Source: an uncultured Bacteroidales bacterium
GTDB lineage: Bacteria > Bacteroidota > Bacteroidia > Bacteroidales > UBA932
Reading direction: 5' to 3'
Assembly: GCA_947168525.1 (NCBI GenBank)
Contig: CAMVMG010000003.1
Span: 29,823 to 93,822, forward strand
DNA: 64,000 bases
The notes under the pieces were generated by a model that was given only the letters and a program-made list of their open reading frames with translations, did not search any database and had not been told where the DNA came from. Numbering within the stretch: the stretch's first letter is position 1; every line of letters starts with the position of its first letter. The position numbers were made by a program, and so were the translations under genes. This document shows, in pieces, positions 22,248-31,618 of this stretch.

Positions 22248-24722
22248 GTGCACAGAATCCGGATTATATTTCTTCTGCTTGTGGTCACGGCCCTCCAGGC
22301 CGCGGCGCAGACAACCCGCGTACGCGGCACCGTCACCGATTTCGATACCGGCGAGCCGCTCCCCTTCGTGAGCGTCTATTTCGACGGCACCACTATCGGC
22401 ATTTCCACAGACCTGGAAGGCAAGTTCAGCCTGGAAACCCGATCTCCCCAGGCACGCGTGCTCACGGCGCACATTGTCGGCTACGAAAGCCTTTCCGTAA
22501 ACGTCACCCCCGGCTCCTTCAACGAGTTCCAGTTCCGCCTGCGCACGGATCCGGACTTCCTGGAAGCCGCCATCGTGAAACCGGACGACCGCTACATCAA
22601 GTCCATCCTCCGGAAGATAGACCAGAACCGGAAAATCAACAATCCGGACAAGGGAGAATCCTGGCAAACCAGGCTGTACTCAAAGATAGAGATGGATGCC
22701 ACCAATACCGAAGACCTGATGAACCTGGGCATCCTGAACCGGAACTTCGGCTTTGTACAGGACTATGCCGACACCTCCGCCATCACCGGAAAGCCTTTCA
22801 TCCCGGTCATGATTTCGGAGAACGTGTCGGACCTGTACCATTCCAAAAACCCGGCCTTCGAGCGGGAAGTCATGCGCGCGAACCGGATTTCGGGTCTGGA
22901 AGACGACAACTTCCTGCGCCAGTTCACCGGCAGCTATCTGCTCAAGACCAACTTTTACGAGGCCAGTATCGGTGTCATCAACCTGGAGATTCCGTCTCCG
23001 ACGGCCGCATCGTCCCATATCTTCTACAATTATTACCTGGTGGACAGCCTGCAGGTGGAGGGCCGGAAAACCTATACGCTCCGCTTCCACCCCAAGCGTT
23101 TTGTCACATCGCCCGTCTTTGACGGGGAAATGCAGATCGATGCAGAGGATTTCGGCATCCGCTCTGCCCATGTAGCCCTGGCCGGAGAATCCAACGTGAA
23201 CTGGATCCGGCACATCAACATTGATGTGGAGAACCGCCGCCTGGAAAACGGCAAGTGGTTCTACGGGGAAGAAAACCTTTTTGCCGATTTCTCCATCGCT
23301 GTCAGCGACTCCTCCAAACTGGTTTCCTTCCTGGGCCGGCGCCACATGGTCTATGACGTCCCGGTATTCGGGGAAATCACCGACCCGGATGTACTCGCCT
23401 CCCAGGACCGGGTAGTCCTCCAGAAAGTGGAGCCCCAGGAAGAACAGTACTGGGACCAGGTGAGACCCTATGAACTCAGCGAACGTGAGCGGGGTATCTA
23501 CCAGATGGTAGACCAGGTCAAGCAGACCACGCTGTACAAATGGGTGTTTGCCCTGGCCAATTCCGTAATTACCGGCTATTACGAGGTTCCAGAAATTGGC
23601 ATGGGATTCGGCCGATGGGCCCGCACGGTGGTCTATAACGAAACCGAAGGGCTCCGCCTGCAAGCCGGCTTCCGGACCATGCGGGAGTTCTCGGAAAAAG
23701 TGCGTCTGACCGGAACGTTCGCCTACGGATTCAGAGACAAGACGCCCAAATGGAGCATGAAGGCCGAATTCATGATCAATCGTACCAAAACGCGGATGAT
23801 CACGGTGTCGGCCAAGAAAGATTTCGTGCAGCTGGGCAGCGGAACCGGGGTTTTCTCGGCCCAGAACATGTTCTCGTCCGTGGTGGCCCGTTCCCATATG
23901 GACCGGCAGAGCATGGTGCGGGAGTTCATCCTCAAATACGATCATGAATGGCATCCGTCCGTGAACCAGGTCCTTCAATGGCGTACTTCCCGTCTCTGGG
24001 GGAATCCGCTGGTTCCCCTGATTCGGCCCGACGGTACGCCCCAGGAGAGTTTCCTGGTGAACGAGCTCAGCACATCCCTGCGTTTTTCCTGGGATGAGCG
24101 TGTGAACCGGGGTTTCTTCCGGAAGTACTATCTCTTCACGCGTTTCCCGGTCCTGACCATCGACCTGATCAAAGGCTTCGACGGCATCACCCCGGACAGC
24201 TTCGGCTACTGGCGGGAAGAACTCACCCTGCAATGGAAGATTCCCTCTACGGCCATCGGCTTTGGAAAACTGTTCCTCAACGGCGGCGCCATCCAGGGAT
24301 CTGTCCCCTACATGAACCTGAAGCTGCACGAAGGCAACCAGACCTTCTTCATGGACCGGAACGCCTTCTCCTGCATGGACTACTACGAGTTTGCGTCGGA
24401 CCGCTGGCTCACCGGCTACTACGAACATAACTTCAACGGGCTGCTGCTGGGGATTATACCGCTTATCAAGAAACTCGACCTGCGGGAAGTCGCCACGGTA
24501 CGCTTTGCCTGGGGAACTCTTTCCACCCAGAACAGGGAAAACGCCCCTTTCCAGCTGCCCGTCCAGATGCATTCACTGGAACTTCCTTACGTAGAGGCTG
24601 GTATCGGCATCAGCAATATTTTCCGTGTGCTCCGGGTAGACGCCATCTGGCGGCTTACCCACAAGCGGGAAGAAAGTCAGAAAAATTTCACTATCAACAT
24701 AGGATTTGACGTAGAATTCTAA
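22248..24722 (+). CDS. DUF5686 outer-membrane protein with carboxypeptidase-like N-domain
   Basis: Read from GTG 22248 this is an 824-residue protein: signal peptide (HRIRIIFLLLVVTALQAAAQ), a carboxypeptidase-regulatory-like beta domain (about residues 25-105: VRGTVTDFDTGEPLPFVSVYF, GKFSL), a DUF5686 middle, and aromatic beta-strand-rich sequence ending in FTINIGFDVEF, as expected for an outer-membrane barrel. The family is common in Bacteroidota; its function is unknown. There is no in-frame ATG between the upstream stop and the signal peptide, so GTG is the likely start. The AraC gene follows 3 bases after the stop. Confidence 0.83.
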   Translation: MHRIRIIFLLLVVTALQAAAQTTRVRGTVTDFDTGEPLPFVSVYFDGTTIGISTDLEGKFSLETRSPQARVLTAHIVGYESLSVNVTPGSFNEFQFRLRTDPDFLEAAIVKPDDRYIKSILRKIDQNRKINNPDKGESWQTRLYSKIEMDATNTEDLMNLGILNRNFGFVQDYADTSAITGKPFIPVMISENVSDLYHSKNPAFEREVMRANRISGLEDDNFLRQFTGSYLLKTNFYEASIGVINLEIPSPTAASSHIFYNYYLVDSLQVEGRKTYTLRFHPKRFVTSPVFDGEMQIDAEDFGIRSAHVALAGESNVNWIRHINIDVENRRLENGKWFYGEENLFADFSIAVSDSSKLVSFLGRRHMVYDVPVFGEITDPDVLASQDRVVLQKVEPQEEQYWDQVRPYELSERERGIYQMVDQVKQTTLYKWVFALANSVITGYYEVPEIGMGFGRWARTVVYNETEGLRLQAGFRTMREFSEKVRLTGTFAYGFRDKTPKWSMKAEFMINRTKTRMITVSAKKDFVQLGSGTGVFSAQNMFSSVVARSHMDRQSMVREFILKYDHEWHPSVNQVLQWRTSRLWGNPLVPLIRPDGTPQESFLVNELSTSLRFSWDERVNRGFFRKYYLFTRFPVLTIDLIKGFDGITPDSFGYWREELTLQWKIPSTAIGFGKLFLNGGAIQGSVPYMNLKLHEGNQTFFMDRNAFSCMDYYEFASDRWLTGYYEHNFNGLLLGIIPLIKKLDLREVATVRFAWGTLSTQNRENAPFQLPVQMHSLELPYVEAGIGISNIFRVLRVDAIWRLTHKREESQKNFTINIGFDVEF

Positions 24723-24725
24723 ACC

Positions 24726-25478
24726 ATGAAACCTATCTTTACCATCCATACGCTGAAAAACAACGGCGTCCAGGAAGCCAACCAAGTCCGGCCGTACAAC
24801 CTGTCCGCCTATGCTTTTGTGTTTCTGGTAGAGGGAGAAGTCCTGGCCGAGGTGAATGGCAAGAACATCCTCTGCGGCCCTGGCCAATTCCTGTTGGTTC
24901 CAGAGAATACCACCATCGTCCTCAAGCACTTCAACCAGTGCATCGGTTTTGACGGCTGCTTCAGCCTCAATTACCTGAAAGACGCATCCTATGCGGTTCT
25001 GCGCAGCCAGACGCCCTGCCTGCAGAGTTTCTGGTTCGATGATGCCGTTTTCATGGGTGCCCTGATGCAGCGGATGCTCACCGCAGCGGAAGACAAAGAC
25101 AAGGTTTTCCTGCAGAATAGCCTGGACCTTCTGCTCTGCCAGCTACGCTCGGGCGGACAAGTGGCTGCCATCCCGGAGCAGTTCCTGCAGATGGTCTTTG
25201 AGAAAGAGTATGCTTCCTATTCCGTGTCGGACCATGCCCGCATACTCAAAGTTACGCCCAATTACCTGAACAAGACGGTGAAAAACCACACCCACCGCAC
25301 CGCCATCGACTGGATAGAGATTGCCCGGCTCAACCTGGCCAAACAGCTTCTGAAAGACAAGAGCGTCGCCATCATCGACGTCGCCCGGATCTCTGGCCTG
25401 GAAGACCAGTCTTATTTCTCACGTTTCTTCAAGAAGAAAACCGGGCTTACCCCCTCCCAGTACCGGAACAGCCTATAG
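24726..25478 (+). CDS. AraC-family transcriptional regulator
   Basis: The 250-residue protein has a cupin-like N-terminal half (about residues 1-110) and a C-terminal AraC DNA-binding domain (about 160-250) with HARILKVTPNYLNKTVK and the second helix-turn-helix ISGLEDQSYFSRFFKKKTGLTPSQYR. It starts 3 bases after the DUF5686 stop, so it is at the end of the lipid/envelope group and may control that group. The ligand is unknown. It converges on trmO with a 6-base overlap. Confidence 0.9.
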   Translation: MKPIFTIHTLKNNGVQEANQVRPYNLSAYAFVFLVEGEVLAEVNGKNILCGPGQFLLVPENTTIVLKHFNQCIGFDGCFSLNYLKDASYAVLRSQTPCLQSFWFDDAVFMGALMQRMLTAAEDKDKVFLQNSLDLLLCQLRSGGQVAAIPEQFLQMVFEKEYASYSVSDHARILKVTPNYLNKTVKNHTHRTAIDWIEIARLNLAKQLLKDKSVAIIDVARISGLEDQSYFSRFFKKKTGLTPSQYRNSL

Positions 25479-26129
25479 CCGGTAACCGGTGACATAGACG
25501 GTTCCGTCCTTCACCCGGAACAGGACATCGGCCCCGTCGAAGGGCATGGCGTACTGCTTGTCTTCCCCGTCGTGGTAAGCGGGCCGGGGATCCAGCGAAA
25601 GTACTTGCCGCAGCACCTCCCTCTGCTCATCCGTAAAGGGAAGACTCTCAGGAATTTCCACTTCCAGCTTGGGGGAAGGGGCCGACGCCGCAAAGCCACA
25701 GGAGGACTCCGGAAAACTGTCGGCATACACCAGATACGGCTTAATGTCATAGATGGGCGTCCCATCCATCAGATCCGCCCCGCGGACGATAAGGTCCAGC
25801 CCGTCGACGGCTTCCAGTTCCAGGCACGAAAGCCCCAGCGGATTGGGCCTGTAGGGCGAGCGGGTGGCCCATACGCCCATGGCCTTGTTGCCGCCCAGCC
25901 TGGGAGGACGCACGGTGGGCTGCCACTCCCCTTTTACCACTTTGTTGGCCGAGAAGCCCCAGATGACCCAGATTCGGTCGAAGCCCTCCAGACCGCGCAA
26001 GGCTTCCCGGTTCCGGTAGGCTTCCGTAAAGACAATCCGGCCCCGGACATCGGCCAGGGAACTCTGCCTGGGGATGCCGAATTTAGAGCCGAAAGCTCCT
26101 TTGTAATAGGCTACGGGAACGATTTCCAT
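25473..26129 (-). CDS. trmO: TrmO-like tRNA methyltransferase (TsaA family)
   Basis: TrmO methylates N6-threonylcarbamoyladenosine at position 37 of tRNA-Thr, using S-adenosylmethionine. The 218-residue form starting at ATG 26129 has the family's KFGIPRQSSLAD, FDRIWVIWGFSAN, and RPPRLGGNKAMGVWATRSPYRPNPLGLS, with DLMDGTPIYDIKPYL later. This ATG lies one base after the stop of the SEC-C gene (TAAGATG), a good coupling signal; ATG 26150 would add seven residues. It is the last gene of the glycine cleavage operon. Confidence 0.87.
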   Translation of the reverse strand: MEIVPVAYYKGAFGSKFGIPRQSSLADVRGRIVFTEAYRNREALRGLEGFDRIWVIWGFSANKVVKGEWQPTVRPPRLGGNKAMGVWATRSPYRPNPLGLSCLELEAVDGLDLIVRGADLMDGTPIYDIKPYLVYADSFPESSCGFAASAPSPKLEVEIPESLPFTDEQREVLRQVLSLDPRPAYHDGEDKQYAMPFDGADVLFRVKDGTVYVTGYRL

Positions 26130-26130
26130 C

Positions 26131-27357
26131 TTAGGAAAGATATTTTCCATGACAGTGACCGTAGCGGAGCCCGCTTCCACACGGACACGGGTCTTCGGGG
26201 GCCACATGCGGAACGGCGAAGCCCAGGGGGAATCCCCCGATCCGGGGATAGCCCTCCGACACGCTGAGCTCCGGCATCTGCCAGTGTGGATACTCCTCCG
26301 TCGCCGGCGCCTGAGACTGGGTATCCCCCTTATTGTCTTCCCAGGAAGCCGCATCCAGCTGGAGCTGCCCCGCTACCCGGGCCGACACGCCCGAAAGGGC
26401 CCACTTGGGAACGCTGTCTGCATAGTCGGCCACAATTCGGCAGCAGGTGTTCCAGCTCTCCTGGTCCAGATGCTGGCCGTTGGGGCTGTCCATGAGTGGA
26501 GAGAACAGGGCCTCATTATATTCGGCCGTATACTGGGCCTCTATCCAGGTATCGTGCTCTGCTTTGACAAGTTCGAAACCAGTGTAGCCCAGGCGTTTGT
26601 ATAACTCTTCCAGGGCAATCCCCTCCCGCGTATGCAGGCCTACAGTGAAATAGGGGGCGCCAGCCCCCGCTTCCCGGGCCATGTCTTCCGGAAAATCGGG
26701 CATTTTCACGGTTCCCAGCTGCCTGCGAAGGGTGAAGATTTCATCGGCATCCGTGATGCAGGGAGAACAGACATAGTCTCCCCATTTGTCCGTGTAACGG
26801 AAGAGCTTGATCATCGGACTCTGGTGCAGCATCTGCATCAGTGTCACATAGTTTTCTCCATAATGACGGCTGTAATAGCGGCTGACGAGGTCCAGGAATA
26901 CATCGGTGGGAAGGATGCCGTACAGGTTCAAGTATCCCAGGCCAATCCGCTCTATCTCAAACTGACCGCTACGTTCTCCCTTGCGGATGACTTTGTCCAC
27001 GAAGGGAGCTACGATGTCGTACACTTCCCGGCTGATCCAGAGTTTGTGGAACTGCTCGTCGCTGTCGTCGTGCTCTACCAGGCCGCTTACCTCCACCAGC
27101 GAAGGATAAACGGCATAGTCTTGATACTGAATTTTTTCCGGTCCTGCCTTTACCAACTCCCGCAGCAGCCGTACGTCCCTTTCCATCAGATGGGAGAGCC
27201 ACTTACCGGGCTCTGCCCTGAGATAGAGGTCCAGCTGCTCCACAAGCTGGGATTTCCTGAGACGCGGCGACAGCTCGCGTCCCAGGAGACTTCCCAGATC
27301 TTGCAGTTCGGGTTTCTGGTACCCGTCCAGGATGGTATGCAGGTTCCGTTTTACCAT
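26131..27357 (-). CDS. SEC-C zinc-motif protein of unknown function
   Basis: The 408-residue protein ends with a SEC-C motif, CPCGSGLRYGHCHG (C-x-C-x8-C-x-H type, last 16 residues), which binds zinc in SecA and many unrelated proteins. The first 340 residues are helical and match no family I know. A linker before the motif (about residues 365-382, GYPRIGGFPLG) is coded by DNA with two small palindromes (26226-26249). It overlaps gcvPB by 7 bases and precedes trmO, so it is expressed with the glycine cleavage genes without any obvious link in function. Confidence 0.7.
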   Translation of the reverse strand: MVKRNLHTILDGYQKPELQDLGSLLGRELSPRLRKSQLVEQLDLYLRAEPGKWLSHLMERDVRLLRELVKAGPEKIQYQDYAVYPSLVEVSGLVEHDDSDEQFHKLWISREVYDIVAPFVDKVIRKGERSGQFEIERIGLGYLNLYGILPTDVFLDLVSRYYSRHYGENYVTLMQMLHQSPMIKLFRYTDKWGDYVCSPCITDADEIFTLRRQLGTVKMPDFPEDMAREAGAGAPYFTVGLHTREGIALEELYKRLGYTGFELVKAEHDTWIEAQYTAEYNEALFSPLMDSPNGQHLDQESWNTCCRIVADYADSVPKWALSGVSARVAGQLQLDAASWEDNKGDTQSQAPATEEYPHWQMPELSVSEGYPRIGGFPLGFAVPHVAPEDPCPCGSGLRYGHCHGKYLS

Positions 27358-28751
27358 TCGTACTTGAGAACGGGATTACGGGCAGCCATGGTTTCGTCCG
27401 GACGCGTGATGGGCGCATTGTGCGGGGCCTGGCGGAGGATTTCGGGATCCTCGGCGGCCTCGGCCGCAATCTTACGCATCACCGCGATGAACGAATCCAG
27501 GGTTTCCAGGGATTCGGTTTCCGTAGGCTCTATCATCAGCGCCTGGTGGAACAGGAGCGGGAAATAGATAGTGGGTGCATGGAAACCGTAGTCCAGCAGA
27601 CGCTTGGCCACATCCAGGGTAGTGGCACCGGGAACGTCGTCGTGGGCACCGTCGTTCACAAGCCCGTCGAAGACAAACTCATGCTTGCAGACACCCTCGA
27701 TGGGCAGCTTGTAAACGTCTTTCAGACATTCTTTGATATAGTTGGCGCTGAGCACCGAATACTGACCCACTTTGCGGATATGCTGGTTTCCCAGGGACAG
27801 GATATAGGCATAGGCCCTGAGGATGACGCCGAAGTTCCCGTGGAAACCGGAAACCCGGATTTCTCCCAGGCAATCTTCCAGATGCTTGGCCACCCCCACG
27901 GGACCGGAACCGGGACCGCCGCCGCCATGGGGCGTAGAGAAGGTCTTGTGCAGGTTCAGGTGCATGATGTCGAAGCCCATGTCACCGGGGCGTACGACAC
28001 CCATCAGCGGGTTCATGTTGGCACCATCGTAATACAGGAGACCGCCGGCGGCGTGAACCAGCGCTGCAATCTCCTTAATCTGGGTCTCGAAAAGGCCCAG
28101 GGTATTGGGATTGGTCATCATGATGCCGGCCACCTCGTCGGTGAGCAGCGGTTTCAGGGCCTCTACGTCGATCCGGCCGTTTTCCAGCGATTTCACTTCC
28201 ACCACCTCCAGGCCGCAGACGGCCGCCGATGCCGGATTAGTGCCATGGGCGCTGTCCGGAACGATAACTTTCGTGCGCTTGAGGTCTCCTCTGTTCATGT
28301 GGTACTGGCGCATGATCATCAGACCGGTAAGCTCGCCGTGGGCGCCGGCGCAAGGGTCGAAGGTGAACGCGTACATGCCGGTGATGGCGGCAAGGGCCTT
28401 GTTCATCTCCTGATACACCTTGAGTGCCCCTTTGGTGAGGCCGGCATGCATGAGCGGGTGAAGCCCGGCGAACCCCTGCAGCGCAGCCATTTCCTCGTTG
28501 ATTTTGGGGTTGTATTTCATGGTGCAGGAGCCCAGCGGATAGAAGCCCGTATCTACGCCGAAGTTCATCTGGGAGAGATTGGTATAGTGGCGGACGACGT
28601 CCGGTTCACTGACCTGCGGAAGCCGGAGGGGACTCTCTCTCCTTAGCTGAACCGGAAGTTCCGGTGCCTGAGGGAACTTATTGACAGGAAGTGAGTAACC
28701 CGTACGTCCTTCCTTCGAGAGTTCGAAAACGAGTTTGTCGTAGTATTTCAT
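27351..28751 (-). CDS. gcvPB: Glycine dehydrogenase (decarboxylating) subunit 2
   Basis: The 466-residue protein is the C-terminal half of the P-protein, which decarboxylates glycine in the glycine cleavage system. The PLP lysine is in LNLHKTFSTPHGGGGPG and the earlier segment FTFDPCAGAHGELTGL is typical. In this genome P-protein is split in two subunits, with subunit 1 encoded 3 bases upstream. The active enzyme is a heterotetramer of both. The order on the strand is gcvT, gcvH, gcvPA, gcvPB. Confidence 0.95.
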   Translation of the reverse strand: MKYYDKLVFELSKEGRTGYSLPVNKFPQAPELPVQLRRESPLRLPQVSEPDVVRHYTNLSQMNFGVDTGFYPLGSCTMKYNPKINEEMAALQGFAGLHPLMHAGLTKGALKVYQEMNKALAAITGMYAFTFDPCAGAHGELTGLMIMRQYHMNRGDLKRTKVIVPDSAHGTNPASAAVCGLEVVEVKSLENGRIDVEALKPLLTDEVAGIMMTNPNTLGLFETQIKEIAALVHAAGGLLYYDGANMNPLMGVVRPGDMGFDIMHLNLHKTFSTPHGGGGPGSGPVGVAKHLEDCLGEIRVSGFHGNFGVILRAYAYILSLGNQHIRKVGQYSVLSANYIKECLKDVYKLPIEGVCKHEFVFDGLVNDGAHDDVPGATTLDVAKRLLDYGFHAPTIYFPLLFHQALMIEPTETESLETLDSFIAVMRKIAAEAAEDPEILRQAPHNAPITRPDETMAARNPVLKYEW

Positions 28752-28754
28752 AGC

Positions 28755-30083
28755 CTAACCCTCCTTTACCGTTTTGACCAGCAGGTCGATTTCTTCCTTG
28801 GTGCGCTTTTCCGTGACGCAGAAGCTCACATAGCCCTCTTCCGTGTCCAGGGCGGCAAACAGGCCGGCCTTTTCCAGGCGTTGCTGCATGAGGCCAGGGA
28901 ACTGCTTGGGCCTTAGCACGAATTCCTTCAGGAACGGCTTGCCGGGGAAGACTTCCTCGAACTGGCCGGTTTTCAGGAGCTCGCTGTACAGATAATGGGC
29001 GCCGTCGGCGCTGATCCGGTTCACTTCCTTCAGGCCTTCGGGGCCCATCAGGGAGAGATATACCGTGACCCAGAGGGCCATCAGGCTCTCGTTGGAGCAA
29101 ATGTTGGAAGTGGCTTTCTCGCGCTTGATATGCTGCTCGCGGGCCTGCAGGGTGAGCACGAAGCTACGGCGTCCCTGCTTGTCCACGGTCTGGCCGACAA
29201 TACGGCCGGGCATCTTGCGCATGTGCTCCTTCTTTACGGTCATGAAGCCCACGTACGGACCGCCGTAGCAGAGCGGCAGGCCCAAGGACTGGCCGTCTCC
29301 CACGGCGATGTCCGCTCCCCACTCACCGGGCGTTTTCACCACGGCGAGGGTGGAAGGGTCACAGTATTCTACGAGAAGGCCCTTCTCCGCGTGGATGGCA
29401 TCGGCAAAACCGGTGTGGTCCTCCACGATGCCGTAACGGTTCACGGAAGGGACGATGACGCCGGCCACGTCGTCCTTGGCCAACTCTGCCTTCAAGGCCT
29501 CCGGGGAGGTCTGGCCATCCGGTGCGGGAATGTAGCCAATCTCTACGCCGTGGAACTTGGCATAAGTCTCCACTACCTTGATTACAGGGGGCAGCAGGGC
29601 GCAGGAAAGCAGGACTCGGTTTTTCTTGCGGGCGCAGGCTACTGCCATCTTCATGGCCTCGGCGGCGGCGGTGGGGCCGTCGTACATAGAGGCGTTGGAG
29701 ACGTCCAGGCCGGTGAGCTCGCACATGAGCGACTGATATTCAAAGATATAGCGGAGCGTACCCTGCGAAATCTCGCACTGGTACGGCGTATAGGCGGTGA
29801 GGAACTCTGAGCGGGAAGCAATATAGGGGATCACGGCCGGCGTATAGTGGTCGTATGCGCCGGCGCCTACGAACACCTTAAGCTTGGCGTTCATGGCCTC
29901 CAGGGAAGCGAAATAATCGCGGATCTGTTGCTCTGAAAGGGCGTCCGGGAGGGCATAGGCCCCCTTCTTCAGAAATTCGGAGGGAACGTCGCTGTAAAGA
30001 TCTTCCAGCTTTTTCACCCCGATTTTCTCCAGCATGACCCGGATGTCCTCTTGCGTATGCGGAAGATACGGGAGGTTAGCCAT
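28755..30083 (-). CDS. gcvPA: Glycine dehydrogenase (decarboxylating) subunit 1
   Basis: The 442-residue protein is the N-terminal-type half of split P-protein. Typical segments are YTPYQCEISQGTLRYIFEYQ, NASMYDGPTAAAEA and GDGQSLGLPLCYGGPYVGF. It pairs with subunit 2 encoded immediately after it. It begins one base after the gcvH stop, so the operon is very tight. The length is normal for the split form. Confidence 0.95.
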   Translation of the reverse strand: MANLPYLPHTQEDIRVMLEKIGVKKLEDLYSDVPSEFLKKGAYALPDALSEQQIRDYFASLEAMNAKLKVFVGAGAYDHYTPAVIPYIASRSEFLTAYTPYQCEISQGTLRYIFEYQSLMCELTGLDVSNASMYDGPTAAAEAMKMAVACARKKNRVLLSCALLPPVIKVVETYAKFHGVEIGYIPAPDGQTSPEALKAELAKDDVAGVIVPSVNRYGIVEDHTGFADAIHAEKGLLVEYCDPSTLAVVKTPGEWGADIAVGDGQSLGLPLCYGGPYVGFMTVKKEHMRKMPGRIVGQTVDKQGRRSFVLTLQAREQHIKREKATSNICSNESLMALWVTVYLSLMGPEGLKEVNRISADGAHYLYSELLKTGQFEEVFPGKPFLKEFVLRPKQFPGLMQQRLEKAGLFAALDTEEGYVSFCVTEKRTKEEIDLLVKTVKEG

Positions 30084-30084
30084 C

Positions 30085-30465
30085 TTATTCGCCGATTAAA
30101 GCTTTGTATGCGGCGGCATCCAGCAGAGCGTCCAGCTCCGAGGGATCCGACATCTTAACCTTGATAATCCAGTTGCCGAAAGCGTCTTCGTTCACTTTTT
30201 CGGGAGCGTCTTCCAGGTCTGCGTTCACTTCCACCACGGTGCCGGAGACCGGGGAAATGAGGTCGGAGGAGGCTTTCACGCTTTCCAGGGCACCGAATTC
30301 CTCGCCGGCGGTTACTTCATCGTCGACCTCGGGGAGGTCTACATACGTGATGTCACCCATTTCCTCCTGGGCGAAATCCGACACGCCCACGACGGCGATG
30401 TCACCTTCTGCTTTAACCCACTCGTGCGACTCGGAATACTTGAGTCCTTCAAGAATCTTAGACAT
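30085..30465 (-). CDS. gcvH: Glycine cleavage system H protein
   Basis: The 126-residue lipoyl carrier shuttles the aminomethyl group between P, T and L proteins. It has the usual beginning YSESHEWVKAEGD and the lipoylation site in GALESVKASSDLISPVSG, where the lysine (near residue 64) carries the cofactor. Size and order are normal. It sits between gcvT and gcvPA. Confidence 0.96.
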   Translation of the reverse strand: MSKILEGLKYSESHEWVKAEGDIAVVGVSDFAQEEMGDITYVDLPEVDDEVTAGEEFGALESVKASSDLISPVSGTVVEVNADLEDAPEKVNEDAFGNWIIKVKMSDPSELDALLDAAAYKALIGE

Positions 30466-30495
30466 AAGTTTAGAATTTTATAGGATTAATACTTG

Positions 30496-31608
30496 TTATT
30501 TTTTGTAATTGGTCTGATAGAAACGCTTCTTGACCACCTTTCCGGGGAAAGTCTTCTTGCGGATGCGGACCCAAAGCGGGGTGTCCAGGGCGCTGCAGTC
30601 CTTGTTCACCAGGGCAAAGCAGATGCTCTTGTCCAGGGAGATGGAATGGTAACCAGTGGTGACGACACCCACCTCGGTGCCGTCTTCCAGTTCTACCGGA
30701 TAGCCGGCGCGCGGGATGGCCTTGTCTTCAATCTCGATGCCCACCAGCTTCTTGGCCACATTCCCGGCCTTCTGGTCCAGGAGCGCCTCCTTGCCGATGA
30801 AATCCTTGTCGTACTTGCAGAACATGCCCAGACCCGCCATCACAGGGGAAATATCGGCGCTGAGTTCGTCTCCGTACAGCGGCAAGCCGGCCTCGAAGCG
30901 GAGGGTGTCCCGGCAGCCCAGGCCGCAGGGCTCCACGCCGGCGGCGAGCAGGCGCTTCCAGATTTCCACGGTGTTTTCCGGCGTAGTGTAAAGTTCGAAC
31001 CCGTCTTCTCCGGTATAGCCGGTGCGGCTCAGGATAAGGCGCTTTCCCTTGTATTCCACATTGCAGTACTCGTAGAAGCCCAGGTTGGCGGCTTCCTTGT
31101 AGCCCAGGACTTCCATGACGGTCTTCTCCGCCTCCGGTCCCTGGACGGCGATCTGGCCCCAATCGGGAGATTCATTGCGCACGGTGCAGTTGAATCCTTT
31201 CACCTTTTCCCGGATCCAGGCAAAGTCTTTGTCGATGTTGGCCGCATTCACCACCAGGAGGAAATGCTCCGGCTCGAACTCCCGGTACACCAGGAGGTCG
31301 TCCACGACGCCGCCTTCCGGGTAGCACATCATTCCGTAGAGGACCTTTCCGCCCTGGAAGCCGCGAATCTCATTGGTGAAGATCCAGTTCACGAATTCCT
31401 CGGCCTGGGGACCCTCCACGAAGATCTCTCCCATGTGGGAAACATCGAACATGCCCACTTTCTGCCGCACGGCCAGATGCTCCTGGGTGATGCTGCTGTA
31501 CTGGATGGGCATCATGAATCCGGCAAAAGGACTCATTTTGGCACCCAAAGCCAGGTGCTCCTGGTAAAGGCAGGTCTGCTGCAAAGCCTGTGTAATCTCT
31601 TCCGACAT
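30496..31608 (-). CDS. gcvT: Glycine cleavage system T protein (aminomethyltransferase)
   Basis: The 370-residue tetrahydrofolate-dependent aminomethyltransferase has MSPFAGFMMPIQY, KVGMFDVSHMGEI, and SRTGYTGEDGFELY, all family signatures. It releases ammonia and forms 5,10-methylene-tetrahydrofolate. It starts 10 bases after the stop of the arginase-fold gene, which appears to be the first gene of the operon; no glycine riboswitch is visible in either gap. The L protein (lipoamide dehydrogenase) is not in the window. Confidence 0.95.
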   Translation of the reverse strand: MSEEITQALQQTCLYQEHLALGAKMSPFAGFMMPIQYSSITQEHLAVRQKVGMFDVSHMGEIFVEGPQAEEFVNWIFTNEIRGFQGGKVLYGMMCYPEGGVVDDLLVYREFEPEHFLLVVNAANIDKDFAWIREKVKGFNCTVRNESPDWGQIAVQGPEAEKTVMEVLGYKEAANLGFYEYCNVEYKGKRLILSRTGYTGEDGFELYTTPENTVEIWKRLLAAGVEPCGLGCRDTLRFEAGLPLYGDELSADISPVMAGLGMFCKYDKDFIGKEALLDQKAGNVAKKLVGIEIEDKAIPRAGYPVELEDGTEVGVVTTGYHSISLDKSICFALVNKDCSALDTPLWVRIRKKTFPGKVVKKRFYQTNYKK

Positions 31609-31618
31609 AGTTTCAGTT

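Noticed and set aside
26130..26354. Extended N-terminus of TrmO with an Arg-rich segment
   Set aside because: It lies within the 3' part of the SEC-C gene in another frame; ATG 26129 or 26150 gives the family's normal start.
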